Below are positions 8,375 to 17,094 of a stretch of 64,000 nucleotides of DNA, piece by piece. This DNA is from Azospirillum sp. 412522. GTDB lineage: Bacteria; Pseudomonadota; Alphaproteobacteria; Azospirillales; Azospirillaceae. The DNA is taken from assembly GCF_019805165.1 (NCBI RefSeq), contig NZ_RWIJ01000002.1:124001-188000 (forward strand). The letters run 5' to 3'. A program made the translations under genes and the position numbers. How positions within the stretch are numbered: position 1 is the first letter of the stretch; every line of letters starts with the position of its first letter. The notes beneath the pieces are model-generated. The model did no database searches and was not told where the DNA came from. It saw only the letters and a list, made by a program, of their open reading frames with translations.

Positions 8375-9280
8375 TTAATGTGCGCCCGTGTCGCGCAAGA
8401 CCGCGTCCAGTGAGCCCGCCAGGATTCCGTGCAGACGGTCGACCGCGGGGCTGGCGGCGGAGGGCGCGCGATGCAGTTCCAGCGGAACCGATCCCAATTC
8501 CGGCAGATCATGATGCGGCTCAAGGGTCGCCAGCGTGTCGGGCAGGCCGAGAGACGTGCGGATCGTCACGCCCAAGCCGGCCTCCACCGCCGCCCACAGG
8601 CCGGACAGGCTGGGGCTGGTGAAGGTGATGCGCCAGGGGCGCCCGCCGCCATCCAGCCGTTCGATGCCATGCTGGCGGAACATGCAGGGCGAGTCGAGCA
8701 GGGCCAGCGGCAATGGACTCTCCGGGTCGGCGCGGAAACCGTCCGGCGCGATCCAGGCCACCGGCAGATGGGCCAAAGTGGCCGCACCTGTTGCAGGGGC
8801 TGTGGAATCGCCGCCGATCTCCCCGAAAGCCAGGGCGAGGTCGAGCGCACCCTGCGCCACCCGCTCGCGCAGCTCCCGCCCGCGGCCGACCTGGGCTTCG
8901 ACATGGATGCGCGGGTGGGCGCGGTGGAAGGAGCCGAGCACGGCGGGCAGCCAGCGTTCCGCCAGATCCTGGGGGAAGCCGACCCTGACGGTGCCGTCCA
9001 TCGCCCGGCCGCGGGCGGCCGACAGCGCCTCGTCGTTCAGGGCGACGATGCGGCGGGCATAGCCGAGCAGCAGGTCGCCGGCATCGGTCAGCGCCACCGT
9101 GCGCCCGGCCTTGCGGAACAGCGGCTGGCCGACCTGTTCCTCCAGCTTCTTCATCTGCAGGCTGATCGCCGACTGGGTCCGTCCCAGCCGTTCGGCGGCG
9201 CGGGCGAAACCGCCATGCTCCATGGCGATCACCAGCGCCCGCAGCACGTCCATGTCGAGGTTGGTGGGAAGCAGCGCCAT
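8375..9280 (-). CDS. LysR-family transcriptional regulator
   Basis: This 301-residue LysR-type regulator has an N-terminal winged helix-turn-helix (GGFARAAERLGRTQSAISLQ) and a C-terminal effector-binding domain. The frame stays open far upstream, but the ATG at 9280 precedes the conserved DMDVLRALVIAMEHGGF start of the DNA-binding domain. It is the last gene of operon A and sits directly upstream of operon B in the same orientation, so it may control either or both sulfur operons. The effector is unknown; sulfate, sulfite or a sulfonate are candidates by analogy with CysB and Cbl. Confidence 0.85.
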   Translation of the reverse strand: MALLPTNLDMDVLRALVIAMEHGGFARAAERLGRTQSAISLQMKKLEEQVGQPLFRKAGRTVALTDAGDLLLGYARRIVALNDEALSAARGRAMDGTVRVGFPQDLAERWLPAVLGSFHRAHPRIHVEAQVGRGRELRERVAQGALDLALAFGEIGGDSTAPATGAATLAHLPVAWIAPDGFRADPESPLPLALLDSPCMFRQHGIERLDGGGRPWRITFTSPSLSGLWAAVEAGLGVTIRTSLGLPDTLATLEPHHDLPELGSVPLELHRAPSAASPAVDRLHGILAGSLDAVLRDTGAH

Positions 9281-9297
9281 TTCGCGGTCCGGCGCCG

Positions 9298-10290
9298 TCA
9301 GGCCGGCAGCGCGCTGTTGAAGCCGGGATCGAAGATCGCCGCAGCGTCCAGCCGTTTCGGGATGATGCCGAACTCGCGCCAGACATCGGAGGTGGCCTGC
9401 TGGTCGGCGATGACCGAGGCGTCGAGGGCGACCGGCCGCGCCCGTTCGACGCCGAAGGTGTGGCGGGCGATGGTGGGATCGACGCCGACCGCCTTGGCCC
9501 AGATGTCGGCATAGGCGGCGCTGTTCTCCAGCGCCCACAGCCGGGCGGCGGCGGTGCGGCGGATCAGGTCGGCCAGGGCCTCGCGCTTGGTGGATATCGC
9601 CTCCAGCGTGGCGGACTGGTAGGACAGGCCGCTCATCAGCCCGGTGCCGGTGACGACGGCGCGGGCGCCGTCCACCAGAAGCGCCTGCGACACGTAGATG
9701 CCCCAGGTCGACCACGCGTCGATGGAGCCGGCGGCCAGCGCCGACTTGGCGTCCGACGGCAGCAGGAAGGCGATCTTCACGTCGTCCGGCTTCAGGCCGT
9801 TCGCCTTCAGCGCCGCCAGCACGAGGTAATGGCCGATCGAGCCGCGCCCGGTGCCGATGGTCCTGCCCTTCAGGTCGGCGACGCTGCGGATGGGCGAGGC
9901 GCCGGGCACCAGGATGGTGGTGCTCTGCGGGTTGGAGCGCACGGCGCCGATGATCTTCGCCGCGGTGCCGGCGGCCAGCGCGAAGGTGGTCGGCGCGTCG
10001 CCGGCGTAGCCGACCTCGATGGCGCCGGCGTTCAGCGCCTCCAGCAGCGGGGCGGCGGCCGGGAACTGGCTCCATTCGATGCGGTATGGCAGGTCCGCCA
10101 GAAGCCCGGCGGCCTCCACCACCGACTGCACGCCGCCCTTCTGGTCGCCGACCTTCAGCACGGTTCCGGCCGGGATGGCCGCCCGCGCCTGCCGCAGGGG
10201 CAGGAGGCCGGCGGCGAGCGCGCCGACGCCGAGGCCGAGGGCGCTGCGGCGGGTGAGGGAGGTCGGATCGGGATGTCTTGCGATGGTCAT
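9298..10290 (-). CDS. Aliphatic sulfonate-type substrate-binding protein (SsuA-like paralogue)
   Basis: This 330-residue binding protein has a leader with twin arginines (LTRRSALGLGVG) and an SsuA-like body: LLEALNAGAIEVGYAGDAPT, then SVADLKGRTIGTGRGSIGHY. It is ten bases downstream of the TauD-family gene and 17 bases before the LysR gene. Together with the proteins at 1530 and 5528 and the one at 11188, it makes four sulfonate-type binding proteins for only two permease/ATPase pairs. Confidence 0.85.
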   Translation of the reverse strand: MTIARHPDPTSLTRRSALGLGVGALAAGLLPLRQARAAIPAGTVLKVGDQKGGVQSVVEAAGLLADLPYRIEWSQFPAAAPLLEALNAGAIEVGYAGDAPTTFALAAGTAAKIIGAVRSNPQSTTILVPGASPIRSVADLKGRTIGTGRGSIGHYLVLAALKANGLKPDDVKIAFLLPSDAKSALAAGSIDAWSTWGIYVSQALLVDGARAVVTGTGLMSGLSYQSATLEAISTKREALADLIRRTAAARLWALENSAAYADIWAKAVGVDPTIARHTFGVERARPVALDASVIADQQATSDVWREFGIIPKRLDAAAIFDPGFNSALPA

Positions 10291-10299
10291 GGGGACCTC

Positions 10300-11178
10300 C
10301 TAAGCGGCGGCGTTCTGTGGGGCGCGGGCCGGCACGGCGATCTGGGTGCGGTGCATGCGGCGGCGCTGGTCGTCGGGGAAGGGGTCGCGGCGGTGCATGG
10401 TCCAGCGGTTGTCCCACATCACCAGATCGCCGACCCGCCAGCGGTGGTGCCAGGCAAGCTCCGGCCGCACCGCCACCGCCCAGAGCCCGTCGAGCAGCGT
10501 CTCGCTCTCCGCCACGGACAGGCCGGGAATGTGGGCATGGGGACGGCGGCCCAGCAGAAGCGCCCTGGCTCCGGTCGCGGGGTGCGTGATGACCAGTGGA
10601 TGCACGGTGCCGGGCGAGGTGGCGACATCGGCCGGCGGAGCGAACCCCTGGCGCAGGTAGCCGCCGCTGTTGGTGGTGCTGTCATGCTTGATCGACAGCC
10701 CCTCCGCCCGCCGTTTCAGCGCTTCGGGCAGGGCGTCGTAGGCGGCGAACATGCTGAGGAAGCCGGTGTCGCCGCCCTCGGCCGGCACCTCCAGCGCATA
10801 GAGGCTGCTGGCATAGGGCGGCGTCTCCAGATAGGTCATGTCGGCGTGCCACACCGACTCCCCCGCCCCCAGCGCCCCGATGGGCCGGCCATTCTCCGTG
10901 ACGTTGGAGATGACGTAGACCTCCTCGTAGCCCGGCGCGTGCAGCCGGCCGTTCTCGGTGATCGGCGCCTTGTCGAGCGGACCGAAATGGCCGGAGACGC
11001 GGACGAGGTCGGCGTCCGACAGGGTCTGGTCGCGGAAGACCAGCACCAGATGGCGGTCGAGCGCTTCGGCCAGCGCCGACGCCGTGGCGGGGCCGAGCGG
11101 CCGGGACAGATCCAGGCCGCGGATCTCGGCACCCAGCGTGGGAGAGACCGGATGGATGGTGAAGTCGGTGTCGGGCAT
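10300..11178 (-). CDS. TauD/TfdA-family Fe(II)/2-oxoglutarate dioxygenase
   Basis: This 292-residue protein belongs to the TauD/TfdA family, which hydroxylates the carbon bearing a sulfonate, ether or similar group and so releases sulfite and an aldehyde. The iron ligands are visible as His111-x-Asp113 (WHADMTYLETPP) and a distal His262 (WTMHRRDPF). A cluster of arginines near 272-277 can bind 2-oxoglutarate. It lies nine bases downstream of a binding-protein gene and ten bases upstream of another, so uptake and oxidation are linked. Whether the substrate is taurine or another sulfonate cannot be told from sequence. Confidence 0.87.
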   Translation of the reverse strand: MPDTDFTIHPVSPTLGAEIRGLDLSRPLGPATASALAEALDRHLVLVFRDQTLSDADLVRVSGHFGPLDKAPITENGRLHAPGYEEVYVISNVTENGRPIGALGAGESVWHADMTYLETPPYASSLYALEVPAEGGDTGFLSMFAAYDALPEALKRRAEGLSIKHDSTTNSGGYLRQGFAPPADVATSPGTVHPLVITHPATGARALLLGRRPHAHIPGLSVAESETLLDGLWAVAVRPELAWHHRWRVGDLVMWDNRWTMHRRDPFPDDQRRRMHRTQIAVPARAPQNAAA

Positions 11179-11187
11179 GGTGGGGCC

Positions 11188-12222
11188 TCAGCTGCCGGCG
11201 CGGTCGTGGATGTCGGCGAAGAACAGGTCGCGCCAGTCGGCCGGCCGGTTGCGGATGGAGCCGATGCGCGCCATGAAGTCGGTGAAGGTGCCGATGCCGC
11301 GCGGGGCGAGGTCGTAGGAGACCTCCGGATGCGCGATCATCGCCGCGACCTCTTCCACGCCCAGCTTGGAGTTCTCGATGCGGATGTAGGCGCGGGCCGC
11401 CTCCTGCGGGTCGGCCTTGATCTGTGCCACCGCCTCCTCCAGCGCCGCCAGCACCGCCCTGGTCAGCTTCGGGTTGGCGTCGTGGAAGGCGGCCGACGTC
11501 CACAGCGCGCTGAAGGAGGCCGGGCCGCCCAGCACGTCGTAGCTGCTCAGCACCTTGTGGATCTTCGGGTCGCGAAGCTGCTGGTCCTGGAAGGGCGGGC
11601 TGGTGAAATGGGCGGTGATCTCCGTCCGGCCGGACAGCAGGGCGGCGGTGCCGTCGGGGTGGGCCAGCGAGACGGTCTGGGCGTCCAGCTTCGCATGCTG
11701 GCCGGGACCGAAGGTCTGCTCCGCCGCGATCTGGAGGACGATGGCCTGATAGGAGGCGCGGACCGACGGGACGACGATGCGGTCCTTCTCGGTGAAGTCC
11801 TTCAGGCTCTTCACCTCGGGCCGGTTGGTGTTGAGGTAGGCCGGCTGGGCGTTCAGCGCCGCAATGCCGCGCAGGTTCGCGTTCCCCTTCGTTTTATCCC
11901 ATGCGATGATGAAGGCAGGCACCCCGGCCGCGCCGAAATCGGCGTTGCCGGACAGGGTCGCCTCGGTGATCGTCGTCGGGTTGCCGAGCGGGGTGTAGCT
12001 GGCCTTCACCTCCCCCAGCCCGGCGGCGCGGGCCTGCTTCTCCACCAGCCCCTTGTCCTGCATGACGTAGAGCGGCAGGTAGCCGAGGCCGAGATTGCGG
12101 GCGAAGCGGACTTCCGTCGCCTCCGCCCTCGCCGTGCCCGGCATCAGGCCGGGGAGCCCGGCGGCGAGCAGCAGCGTCGCCCCCAGAAGGGTTCGGCGCG
12201 GGACGGGGAAGGGCTTTGTCAT
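11188..12222 (-). CDS. ABC transporter substrate-binding protein (sulfonate/nitrate type)
   Basis: This 344-residue protein has an N-terminal leader with PRRTLLGATLLLAAG and a type-2 periplasmic binding fold (ITEATLSGNADFGAAGVPAF). The frame is open for hundreds of codons upstream, antisense to nothing real, so the start is set at the ATG at 12222, which begins the signal peptide; an in-frame ATG at 12255 would add eleven residues. It lies 35 bases after the rhodanese gene and just before the TauD-family gene. Its ligand is probably the substrate of that dioxygenase. Confidence 0.82.
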   Translation of the reverse strand: MTKPFPVPRRTLLGATLLLAAGLPGLMPGTARAEATEVRFARNLGLGYLPLYVMQDKGLVEKQARAAGLGEVKASYTPLGNPTTITEATLSGNADFGAAGVPAFIIAWDKTKGNANLRGIAALNAQPAYLNTNRPEVKSLKDFTEKDRIVVPSVRASYQAIVLQIAAEQTFGPGQHAKLDAQTVSLAHPDGTAALLSGRTEITAHFTSPPFQDQQLRDPKIHKVLSSYDVLGGPASFSALWTSAAFHDANPKLTRAVLAALEEAVAQIKADPQEAARAYIRIENSKLGVEEVAAMIAHPEVSYDLAPRGIGTFTDFMARIGSIRNRPADWRDLFFADIHDRAGS

Positions 12223-12257
12223 GTCGGGTCTCACTGGGCGGATCAGATGAAGCATCG

Positions 12258-13889
12258 TCAGATGACGTGGAAATTGTGGGCGCCGTCGCGCTTGAGCTGG
12301 TCGACCAGCTCGAGTTCCCAGTCGATGTAGCCCTGCATGGCGGCGGCGCTGTTGTCGGTGCCCTCGTAGGGGCGCTTGTAGACGTCGTCGGGCTCGCCCC
12401 CCAGCCGGTCGAGGTCTGTGCTGAGCGGCAGCCCGGCCGCCACCCACCCCTTGGTGCCGCCGTCCAGCAGCAGCGGACGTTGCCCGCCAGACAGATGGGT
12501 AAGGGGGAAATCGGCGACGGCGTAGCGGGTCAGCGTGCCGTCGCCGCAGGTCAGCACCGGCCGAACCCCCTTGGGCAGCCGGGCGATGGTTTCGGCCAGC
12601 CGGGCGCGGGTGGAGAAATAGGCTCCCGGAATGTGGCCGGCGCGATAGCGCGGGCTGCGGGTGATGTCGATCACCGCCGCCTCGCCGCTTTCCAGCAGGG
12701 CCAGCAGGTCGCGCGGCGTAACGGTCTCCGCTCCCACCTCCGGCTCCGGCGGCAGGCGGCGGCGGTCGGGGCCGCTCTCGCGGCCCAATGTCGACGCGTC
12801 GCCCTCCAGCACATGCACCTCCCAGCCGAGCTGGGACAGCCAGGAGGCGGTCATGTCGGCGCGCGGACCGCCGCCGCCGGCCGGGTCGTCGGCTAGCACG
12901 ATGCGGGCGCCGCGCACCGCCACATGCTCGTCGGTCGCCTGGACCAGCTGGCCGCCGGCGGCATGGCGGAAGCCCGGCAGATGGCCGGCCTCGTATTCCT
13001 CCGGCGTGCGCACGTCGAACAGGTGCAGCGTGCGGCGCTCGTCGCGGCGGAAGCGGTCGAGCGTCGCAGCGTCGATCCGGCCGACGCCGGCCCGGTCGGC
13101 CACCGCGCGGGCGGCTTGACGGCCTTCGGCGTCGCCCTCGGCCGACACCTCCGGAAAGCGACGCTCGCCGCCGCTGTCCAGCGTCAGCCCGGCCAGCGTC
13201 CAGCCGATGGTGCCGTTGCGCAGCGCCGCCACCCGGTTGGGAATGCCGGCGTTCACCAGCGACTGCGTGCCGATGATCGATCGCGTGCGGCCGGCGCAGT
13301 TGACCACCACCAGCGTGTCCGGATTCGGCGCGATGTCGCGGACGCGCTTGACCAGCTCCGCCCCCGGCACGCTGATGCCGCCGGGGATCGACATGGTGCG
13401 GTATTCCTCGAAGCGGCGGGCGTCGAGGATGACCAGATCGGCCCTGGCATCGATCAGTGCCTTGACCTCCGCCGCCGGCAGCGAGGGGGTGTGGCGGTGG
13501 TGCTCCACCCATTCGCCGAAAGCCTTGCTGGGCACGTTCACGTCCCGGTACACCTCGAACCCGGCGGCGATCCAGCCGGCCAGCCCGCCCTCCAGCAGCG
13601 TCACGTCGCTGTAGCCGAGCGCCTGAAGCCGGCGGGCGGCCGGTTCTGCGTAACCGTCTCCGTCGTCGTAGACGGTGATCGGCACGTCATGCCGCGGCAG
13701 CAGGTCGTAGGCCAGCAGCTCCACCCGGCTGAGCGGCACCGACACCGCGAACAGCGGATGGGCCAGCGAATAGGGGCCTTCCTCCCGTGCGTCGAGCAGG
13801 GCGACCTCGTCGCGTTCGATCCAGGCGCGCCGGATGTCGGCGGGGCGGCGGGTGGCGAGCGTTTCGGCTTTGGTGACGGCTGCGGTCAT
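12258..13889 (-). CDS. Four-domain rhodanese-like sulfurtransferase
   Basis: This 543-residue protein is built from four rhodanese homology domains, roughly residues 15-120, 135-245, 270-370 and 390-500. Active-site cysteines are present in domain 2 (Cys198, CAGRTRS) and domain 4 (Cys448, CGDGTLTR). In domain 1 the position is aspartate (VYDDGDG) and in domain 3 it is aspartate or alanine (VLADDPAG), so those two are probably structural. Rhodaneses move sulfane sulfur between thiols, thiosulfate and other acceptors. The gene sits 15 bases after a thiol dioxygenase gene in operon A, pointing to handling of sulfur released from organic thiols in the cytoplasm (no signal peptide is seen). Confidence 0.88.
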   Translation of the reverse strand: MTAAVTKAETLATRRPADIRRAWIERDEVALLDAREEGPYSLAHPLFAVSVPLSRVELLAYDLLPRHDVPITVYDDGDGYAEPAARRLQALGYSDVTLLEGGLAGWIAAGFEVYRDVNVPSKAFGEWVEHHRHTPSLPAAEVKALIDARADLVILDARRFEEYRTMSIPGGISVPGAELVKRVRDIAPNPDTLVVVNCAGRTRSIIGTQSLVNAGIPNRVAALRNGTIGWTLAGLTLDSGGERRFPEVSAEGDAEGRQAARAVADRAGVGRIDAATLDRFRRDERRTLHLFDVRTPEEYEAGHLPGFRHAAGGQLVQATDEHVAVRGARIVLADDPAGGGGPRADMTASWLSQLGWEVHVLEGDASTLGRESGPDRRRLPPEPEVGAETVTPRDLLALLESGEAAVIDITRSPRYRAGHIPGAYFSTRARLAETIARLPKGVRPVLTCGDGTLTRYAVADFPLTHLSGGQRPLLLDGGTKGWVAAGLPLSTDLDRLGGEPDDVYKRPYEGTDNSAAAMQGYIDWELELVDQLKRDGAHNFHVI

Positions 13890-13904
13890 GATGACTGGCG
13901 ATCC

Positions 13905-14543
13905 TCAGGCGGCGTGGGAGACGGGCTGCGAGCGGTCCCACAGGTTGGGCAGGGTGCTGTTGGCGTAGCCGGAGATGAAGGGCTTGGGCTGGCCGGTCAG
14001 CGGGTCGAACACCGACCGCCGGACGGCGCCGATGTTGCCGCCATAGACATGGATGCTGATGGACGGCCGGTCAGCCAGCGCGTTGGAGATCGCATGGACA
14101 TCGCCGATGCGGGGCGACACCGCCTCCACCGATCCGGCTCTCAGGATCTCGGGCGGATAGGCCACCGGTGGACCGCCCTGGGGCTGGAGGTCGTAGCGTT
14201 GCGACCGTTCCGCCCCGCGCAGGATGCCGACGAGGCCCCAGACGGTGTGGTCGTGGATCGGCGTCCGCTGCCCCGGCCCCCAGACGAAGCTGACGACGGA
14301 GAAGCGCTCGTACGGGTCGCAATGCAGCAGATACTGCCGGTAATGCACCGGGTCGGGCCGGGCATAGGCGTCGGGCAGCCAGTCGTCGGTCGCGATCAGG
14401 TCGGCCAGCAGGACGCGGCCGGCATCCAGCACGGCGGCCTCGTCGTCGCCATGGCGCTCCACCAGCCGGGTGAGGTCGGCGATGAAGCCGCGCAAACGGG
14501 ACAGGTTGGGGGTCGATGTTCCGGAAGGGACGCTGTCGGGCAT
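13905..14543 (-). CDS. Cysteine dioxygenase-family thiol dioxygenase, Gln-type (3-mercaptopropionate dioxygenase-like)
   Basis: This 212-residue cupin protein matches cysteine dioxygenases. Iron ligands His97 and His99 (TPIHDHT) and His150 (GDVHAIS) are present, as is the Ser163-His165-Tyr167 triad (SISIHVY). The residue aligned with the carboxylate-binding arginine of mammalian cysteine dioxygenase is glutamine (YRQ, Gln70). This marks the Gln-type bacterial enzymes, which prefer 3-mercaptopropionate and make 3-sulfinopropionate. No cysteine is present at the crosslink position. It is encoded between the transporter ATPase and the rhodanese gene. A true cysteine dioxygenase cannot be excluded. 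Confidence 0.82.
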   Translation of the reverse strand: MPDSVPSGTSTPNLSRLRGFIADLTRLVERHGDDEAAVLDAGRVLLADLIATDDWLPDAYARPDPVHYRQYLLHCDPYERFSVVSFVWGPGQRTPIHDHTVWGLVGILRGAERSQRYDLQPQGGPPVAYPPEILRAGSVEAVSPRIGDVHAISNALADRPSISIHVYGGNIGAVRRSVFDPLTGQPKPFISGYANSTLPNLWDRSQPVSHAA

Positions 14544-14555
14544 GGTCGGGTGTCC

Positions 14556-15338
14556 TCACCAGGTCTCGGCAAGGCCGAGCAGTTCGAGAATGCGGTGGCG
14601 CAGCTCGGTCAGAACCGGATCGCCGCGGTGGCGGGGATAGGGGCGGTCGATGGACAGGTCGGCCTTGATGCGTGCCGGGCGTCCGCTGAACACGATCACG
14701 CGGGTCGCCATGAACAATGCCTCCTCGATGTCGTGGGTCACCAGCAGGCCGGTGAAGCCCTTGCTGCGCCACAGCTCGACCAGCTCGCTCTGCATGGCGA
14801 GGCGGGTCAGGCTGTCCAGCTTGCCCAGAGGTTCGTCCAGGATCAGCAGGCGGGGGTCGTTGACCAGCGCGCGGGCGAGTGCGGCTCGCTGGGCCATGCC
14901 GCCGGAGAGCTGGTGCGGATAGGCCTTCTCGAAGCCGGTCAGCCCGACCAGGGCCAGGGCCTTGTCGATCCGATGGCCCCGGGAGCGCAGCAGGCCGCGC
15001 GCCTCCAGCCCCAGGGCGACGTTGTCGCGCACGGTGCGCCAGGGATAGAGCGTCGGATCCTGGAAGACGACGACGCGCGACGGGTCGGGGCCGTCGATGG
15101 GGCGGCCGTCGGCCAGGATGCCGCCGCGGCTGGGCGGCTCCAGCCCGGCGACCAGCCGCAGCAGGGTGGACTTGCCGCAGCCACTCGGCCCCAGCAGGGC
15201 GACCAGTTCGCCCGGCTCCACCCGCAGTTCCACCCCGTCCAGCACCGGCAGCGGAGATCCATGCAGTTCGAAGCTGTGGCTGACCGCCTGCACGTCGATC
15301 GTCATGCCGGCGGTGTCGGCGTTTTCGAGCGCTACCAT
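14556..15338 (-). CDS. ABC transporter ATP-binding protein (sulfonate type)
   Basis: This 260-residue ATPase has Walker [10 protein letters not shown] (about 50-58), the signature LSGGMAQRAALARAL, Walker B LLILDEPLGKLD and H-loop THDIEEAL. The start at 15338 overlaps the end of the permease gene by seven bases (ATGGTAG), a sign of translational coupling. It is the second nitrate/sulfonate/taurine-type ATPase of the window and would energise the permease encoded just upstream. Confidence 0.86.
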   Translation of the reverse strand: MVALENADTAGMTIDVQAVSHSFELHGSPLPVLDGVELRVEPGELVALLGPSGCGKSTLLRLVAGLEPPSRGGILADGRPIDGPDPSRVVVFQDPTLYPWRTVRDNVALGLEARGLLRSRGHRIDKALALVGLTGFEKAYPHQLSGGMAQRAALARALVNDPRLLILDEPLGKLDSLTRLAMQSELVELWRSKGFTGLLVTHDIEEALFMATRVIVFSGRPARIKADLSIDRPYPRHRGDPVLTELRHRILELLGLAETW

Positions 15339-16375
15339 TTGAGCATTCCCTTCTGCCAGGCGAGCAGGCGGTCGCGGACACGGAACAGCAGCGTCACCAG
15401 ACCGGAGCAGAGCAGCGCCATCACCAGCAGGGCCGCGTACATGTTGCCGTAGGCGGCCCAGCCCTGGGCCCATTGCAGGTACCAGCCGACGCCCGACTTC
15501 ACGCCCAGCATCTCCGCCACCACCAGCACGGCGAAGGAGGCGCCCAGCCCCATGAACAGCCCGACGAAGACATGCGGCATCGCCGCCGGAACGGCGACCT
15601 TCAGCACCAGGAAGCGCTGGGAGGCGCCCAGCGTGCGGGCGATGTCGTAGTAGGCGCTGTTGACCCCGGCCACGCCCGACCATGTCAGCACGGTGACCGG
15701 CACGCCGCTGGCCAGCGCGATCAGGAAGACGCTGGCGCTCCAGCTGGTCGGGAAGGCGAAGAAGGCGATGGGAAGCCAGGCGGTGGCCGGCAGCGGACCG
15801 ATCAGCCGCAGGACCGGATGGACCCAGTAGCCGACCGCGCGCGACCAGCCGATGGCGACGCCCGTCACCACGCCCAGCATCGATCCGACGGCATAGCCGG
15901 TGACCAGCAGCCTCAGCGACGCGGCGAAGCAATCGAGCAGCCGCGGCCAGTCGTCGAGATAGACCTCCAGCAACGCCTGCGGCGGCACGAAGAAGGGGCG
16001 CGGCAGCAGGCCGAGCTTGGCGGTCAGGATCTCCCAGCCGGTCACGCCCAGCGCCAGCGCGATCAGCCAGGGCACCGCCGCCGACAGTCCCGTGACGGCG
16101 GACGCCAGCCGGCTGCGCGGTGCCGGTCGGATCGCAGCGGTCAGCGGCGCGGCCAGCGCCAGCAACCCGGCGGCGACCACCAGCAGGCTGGCGAACTCGC
16201 CGGTCCGCTCCCACTCGTCCGCATCGGGCCACAGGGCCGTTGCCCCGGCGGCCAGGAACCACGGCAGGGCGGCGGCGGAAAAACGCAGCGGGAGACTGGA
16301 TGGAAGGACGGCGCCGATTGGCAAGGCTCCGCCTGTGGCCGCCGGCAGGGCGGCGGCCGTGTCGTTCACGCTCAT
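15332..16375 (-). CDS. ABC transporter permease (sulfonate type), with an extended N-terminus
   Basis: This 347-residue permease has a SsuC/TauC-like core in its C-terminal two thirds, including an EAA-type loop (IARTLGASQRFLVLKVAVPAAMP) and several membrane segments. The N-terminal 90 residues add two hydrophobic segments not needed for the standard six-helix core, so the protein is longer than usual SsuC (about 260). It precedes and overlaps the ATPase gene and follows the RutE-like reductase gene by 48 bases. Confidence 0.85.
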   Translation of the reverse strand: MSVNDTAAALPAATGGALPIGAVLPSSLPLRFSAAALPWFLAAGATALWPDADEWERTGEFASLLVVAAGLLALAAPLTAAIRPAPRSRLASAVTGLSAAVPWLIALALGVTGWEILTAKLGLLPRPFFVPPQALLEVYLDDWPRLLDCFAASLRLLVTGYAVGSMLGVVTGVAIGWSRAVGYWVHPVLRLIGPLPATAWLPIAFFAFPTSWSASVFLIALASGVPVTVLTWSGVAGVNSAYYDIARTLGASQRFLVLKVAVPAAMPHVFVGLFMGLGASFAVLVVAEMLGVKSGVGWYLQWAQGWAAYGNMYAALLVMALLCSGLVTLLFRVRDRLLAWQKGMLKW

Positions 16376-16423
16376 GATGGGTCTCCGGTTCGGCCGCGCT
16401 GACCGGCCGTTGCGGCAATCGGG

Positions 16424-17059
16424 TCAGAGGATGACCACCGCCTTCGATACGTCCAGCCGCGGCGCGCGCGGACGCGACGGCGGTCCGTCGGCATGGCCGA
16501 GCGCCACCAGGATGTTCGTGCGCAGCCGGCCGTCGGCGAAGAACTCCGCATCCACCGCTCCGGCATCGAAGCCGGACATCGGCCCGGCATCCAGCCCCAG
16601 CAGCCGGGCGGCCAGGATCAGGTAGCCGGCCTGGAGGGTACCGTTGCGGAATGCGGTGGTCTCGGCCAGCGACGGATCATCGACGAACATCGGCGAGGGG
16701 TCGTAATGCGGGCTCAGCAGCGGCAGATGCTCGAAGAAGCGGCGGTCATAGGCGACGATGGCGATGGCCCCGGCCGCCAGCTTGGACTGGTTGCCGCGGC
16801 TCAGTGCCGGGCGCAGCCGTTCCTTGGCTTCCGGGGTCGTCAGGAAGACGAAGCGTGCCGGACTGCCGTTGAAGGCGGTCGGCGCCAGCCGGACCAGCTC
16901 GTAGAGCCGATGCAGGGTCTCCACGGGAACCGGCCGGTCGGACCAGGACTGCGGCGTGCGGGCGCCCAGGAACAGGCGGTCGGCGGCCAGGGCGATGTCG
17001 TCCGGCAGCCGTTCGGCGATGGCAAGATGGGCGTCCGGCATGGGAACGGTCTCCGTCAT
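16424..17059 (-). CDS. rutE: Nitroreductase-family protein, RutE-like (malonic semialdehyde reductase)
   Basis: This 211-residue flavoprotein of the nitroreductase fold closely follows the RutE/HadB pattern: ARTPQSWSDRPVP near the N-terminus, LYELVRLAPTAFNGSPARFVF, and AAGAIAIVAYDRRFFEHLP. RutE reduces malonic semialdehyde to 3-hydroxypropionate during pyrimidine ring breakdown. No other rut genes are present here. It instead begins a set of sulfur genes that includes a 3-mercaptopropionate dioxygenase-like enzyme, whose C3 product could yield malonic semialdehyde. The family assignment is strong; the pathway role is inference. Confidence 0.82.
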   Translation of the reverse strand: MTETVPMPDAHLAIAERLPDDIALAADRLFLGARTPQSWSDRPVPVETLHRLYELVRLAPTAFNGSPARFVFLTTPEAKERLRPALSRGNQSKLAAGAIAIVAYDRRFFEHLPLLSPHYDPSPMFVDDPSLAETTAFRNGTLQAGYLILAARLLGLDAGPMSGFDAGAVDAEFFADGRLRTNILVALGHADGPPSRPRAPRLDVSKAVVIL

Positions 17060-17094
17060 GGGATGAGGTTATGACCACGCGACCGGCGGACCGA

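Noticed and set aside
12924..15452. 842-codon plus-strand open frame in the sulfur operon
   Set aside because: It is antisense to rhodanese, dioxygenase and ATPase genes with strong motifs and has no ribosome binding site or family.
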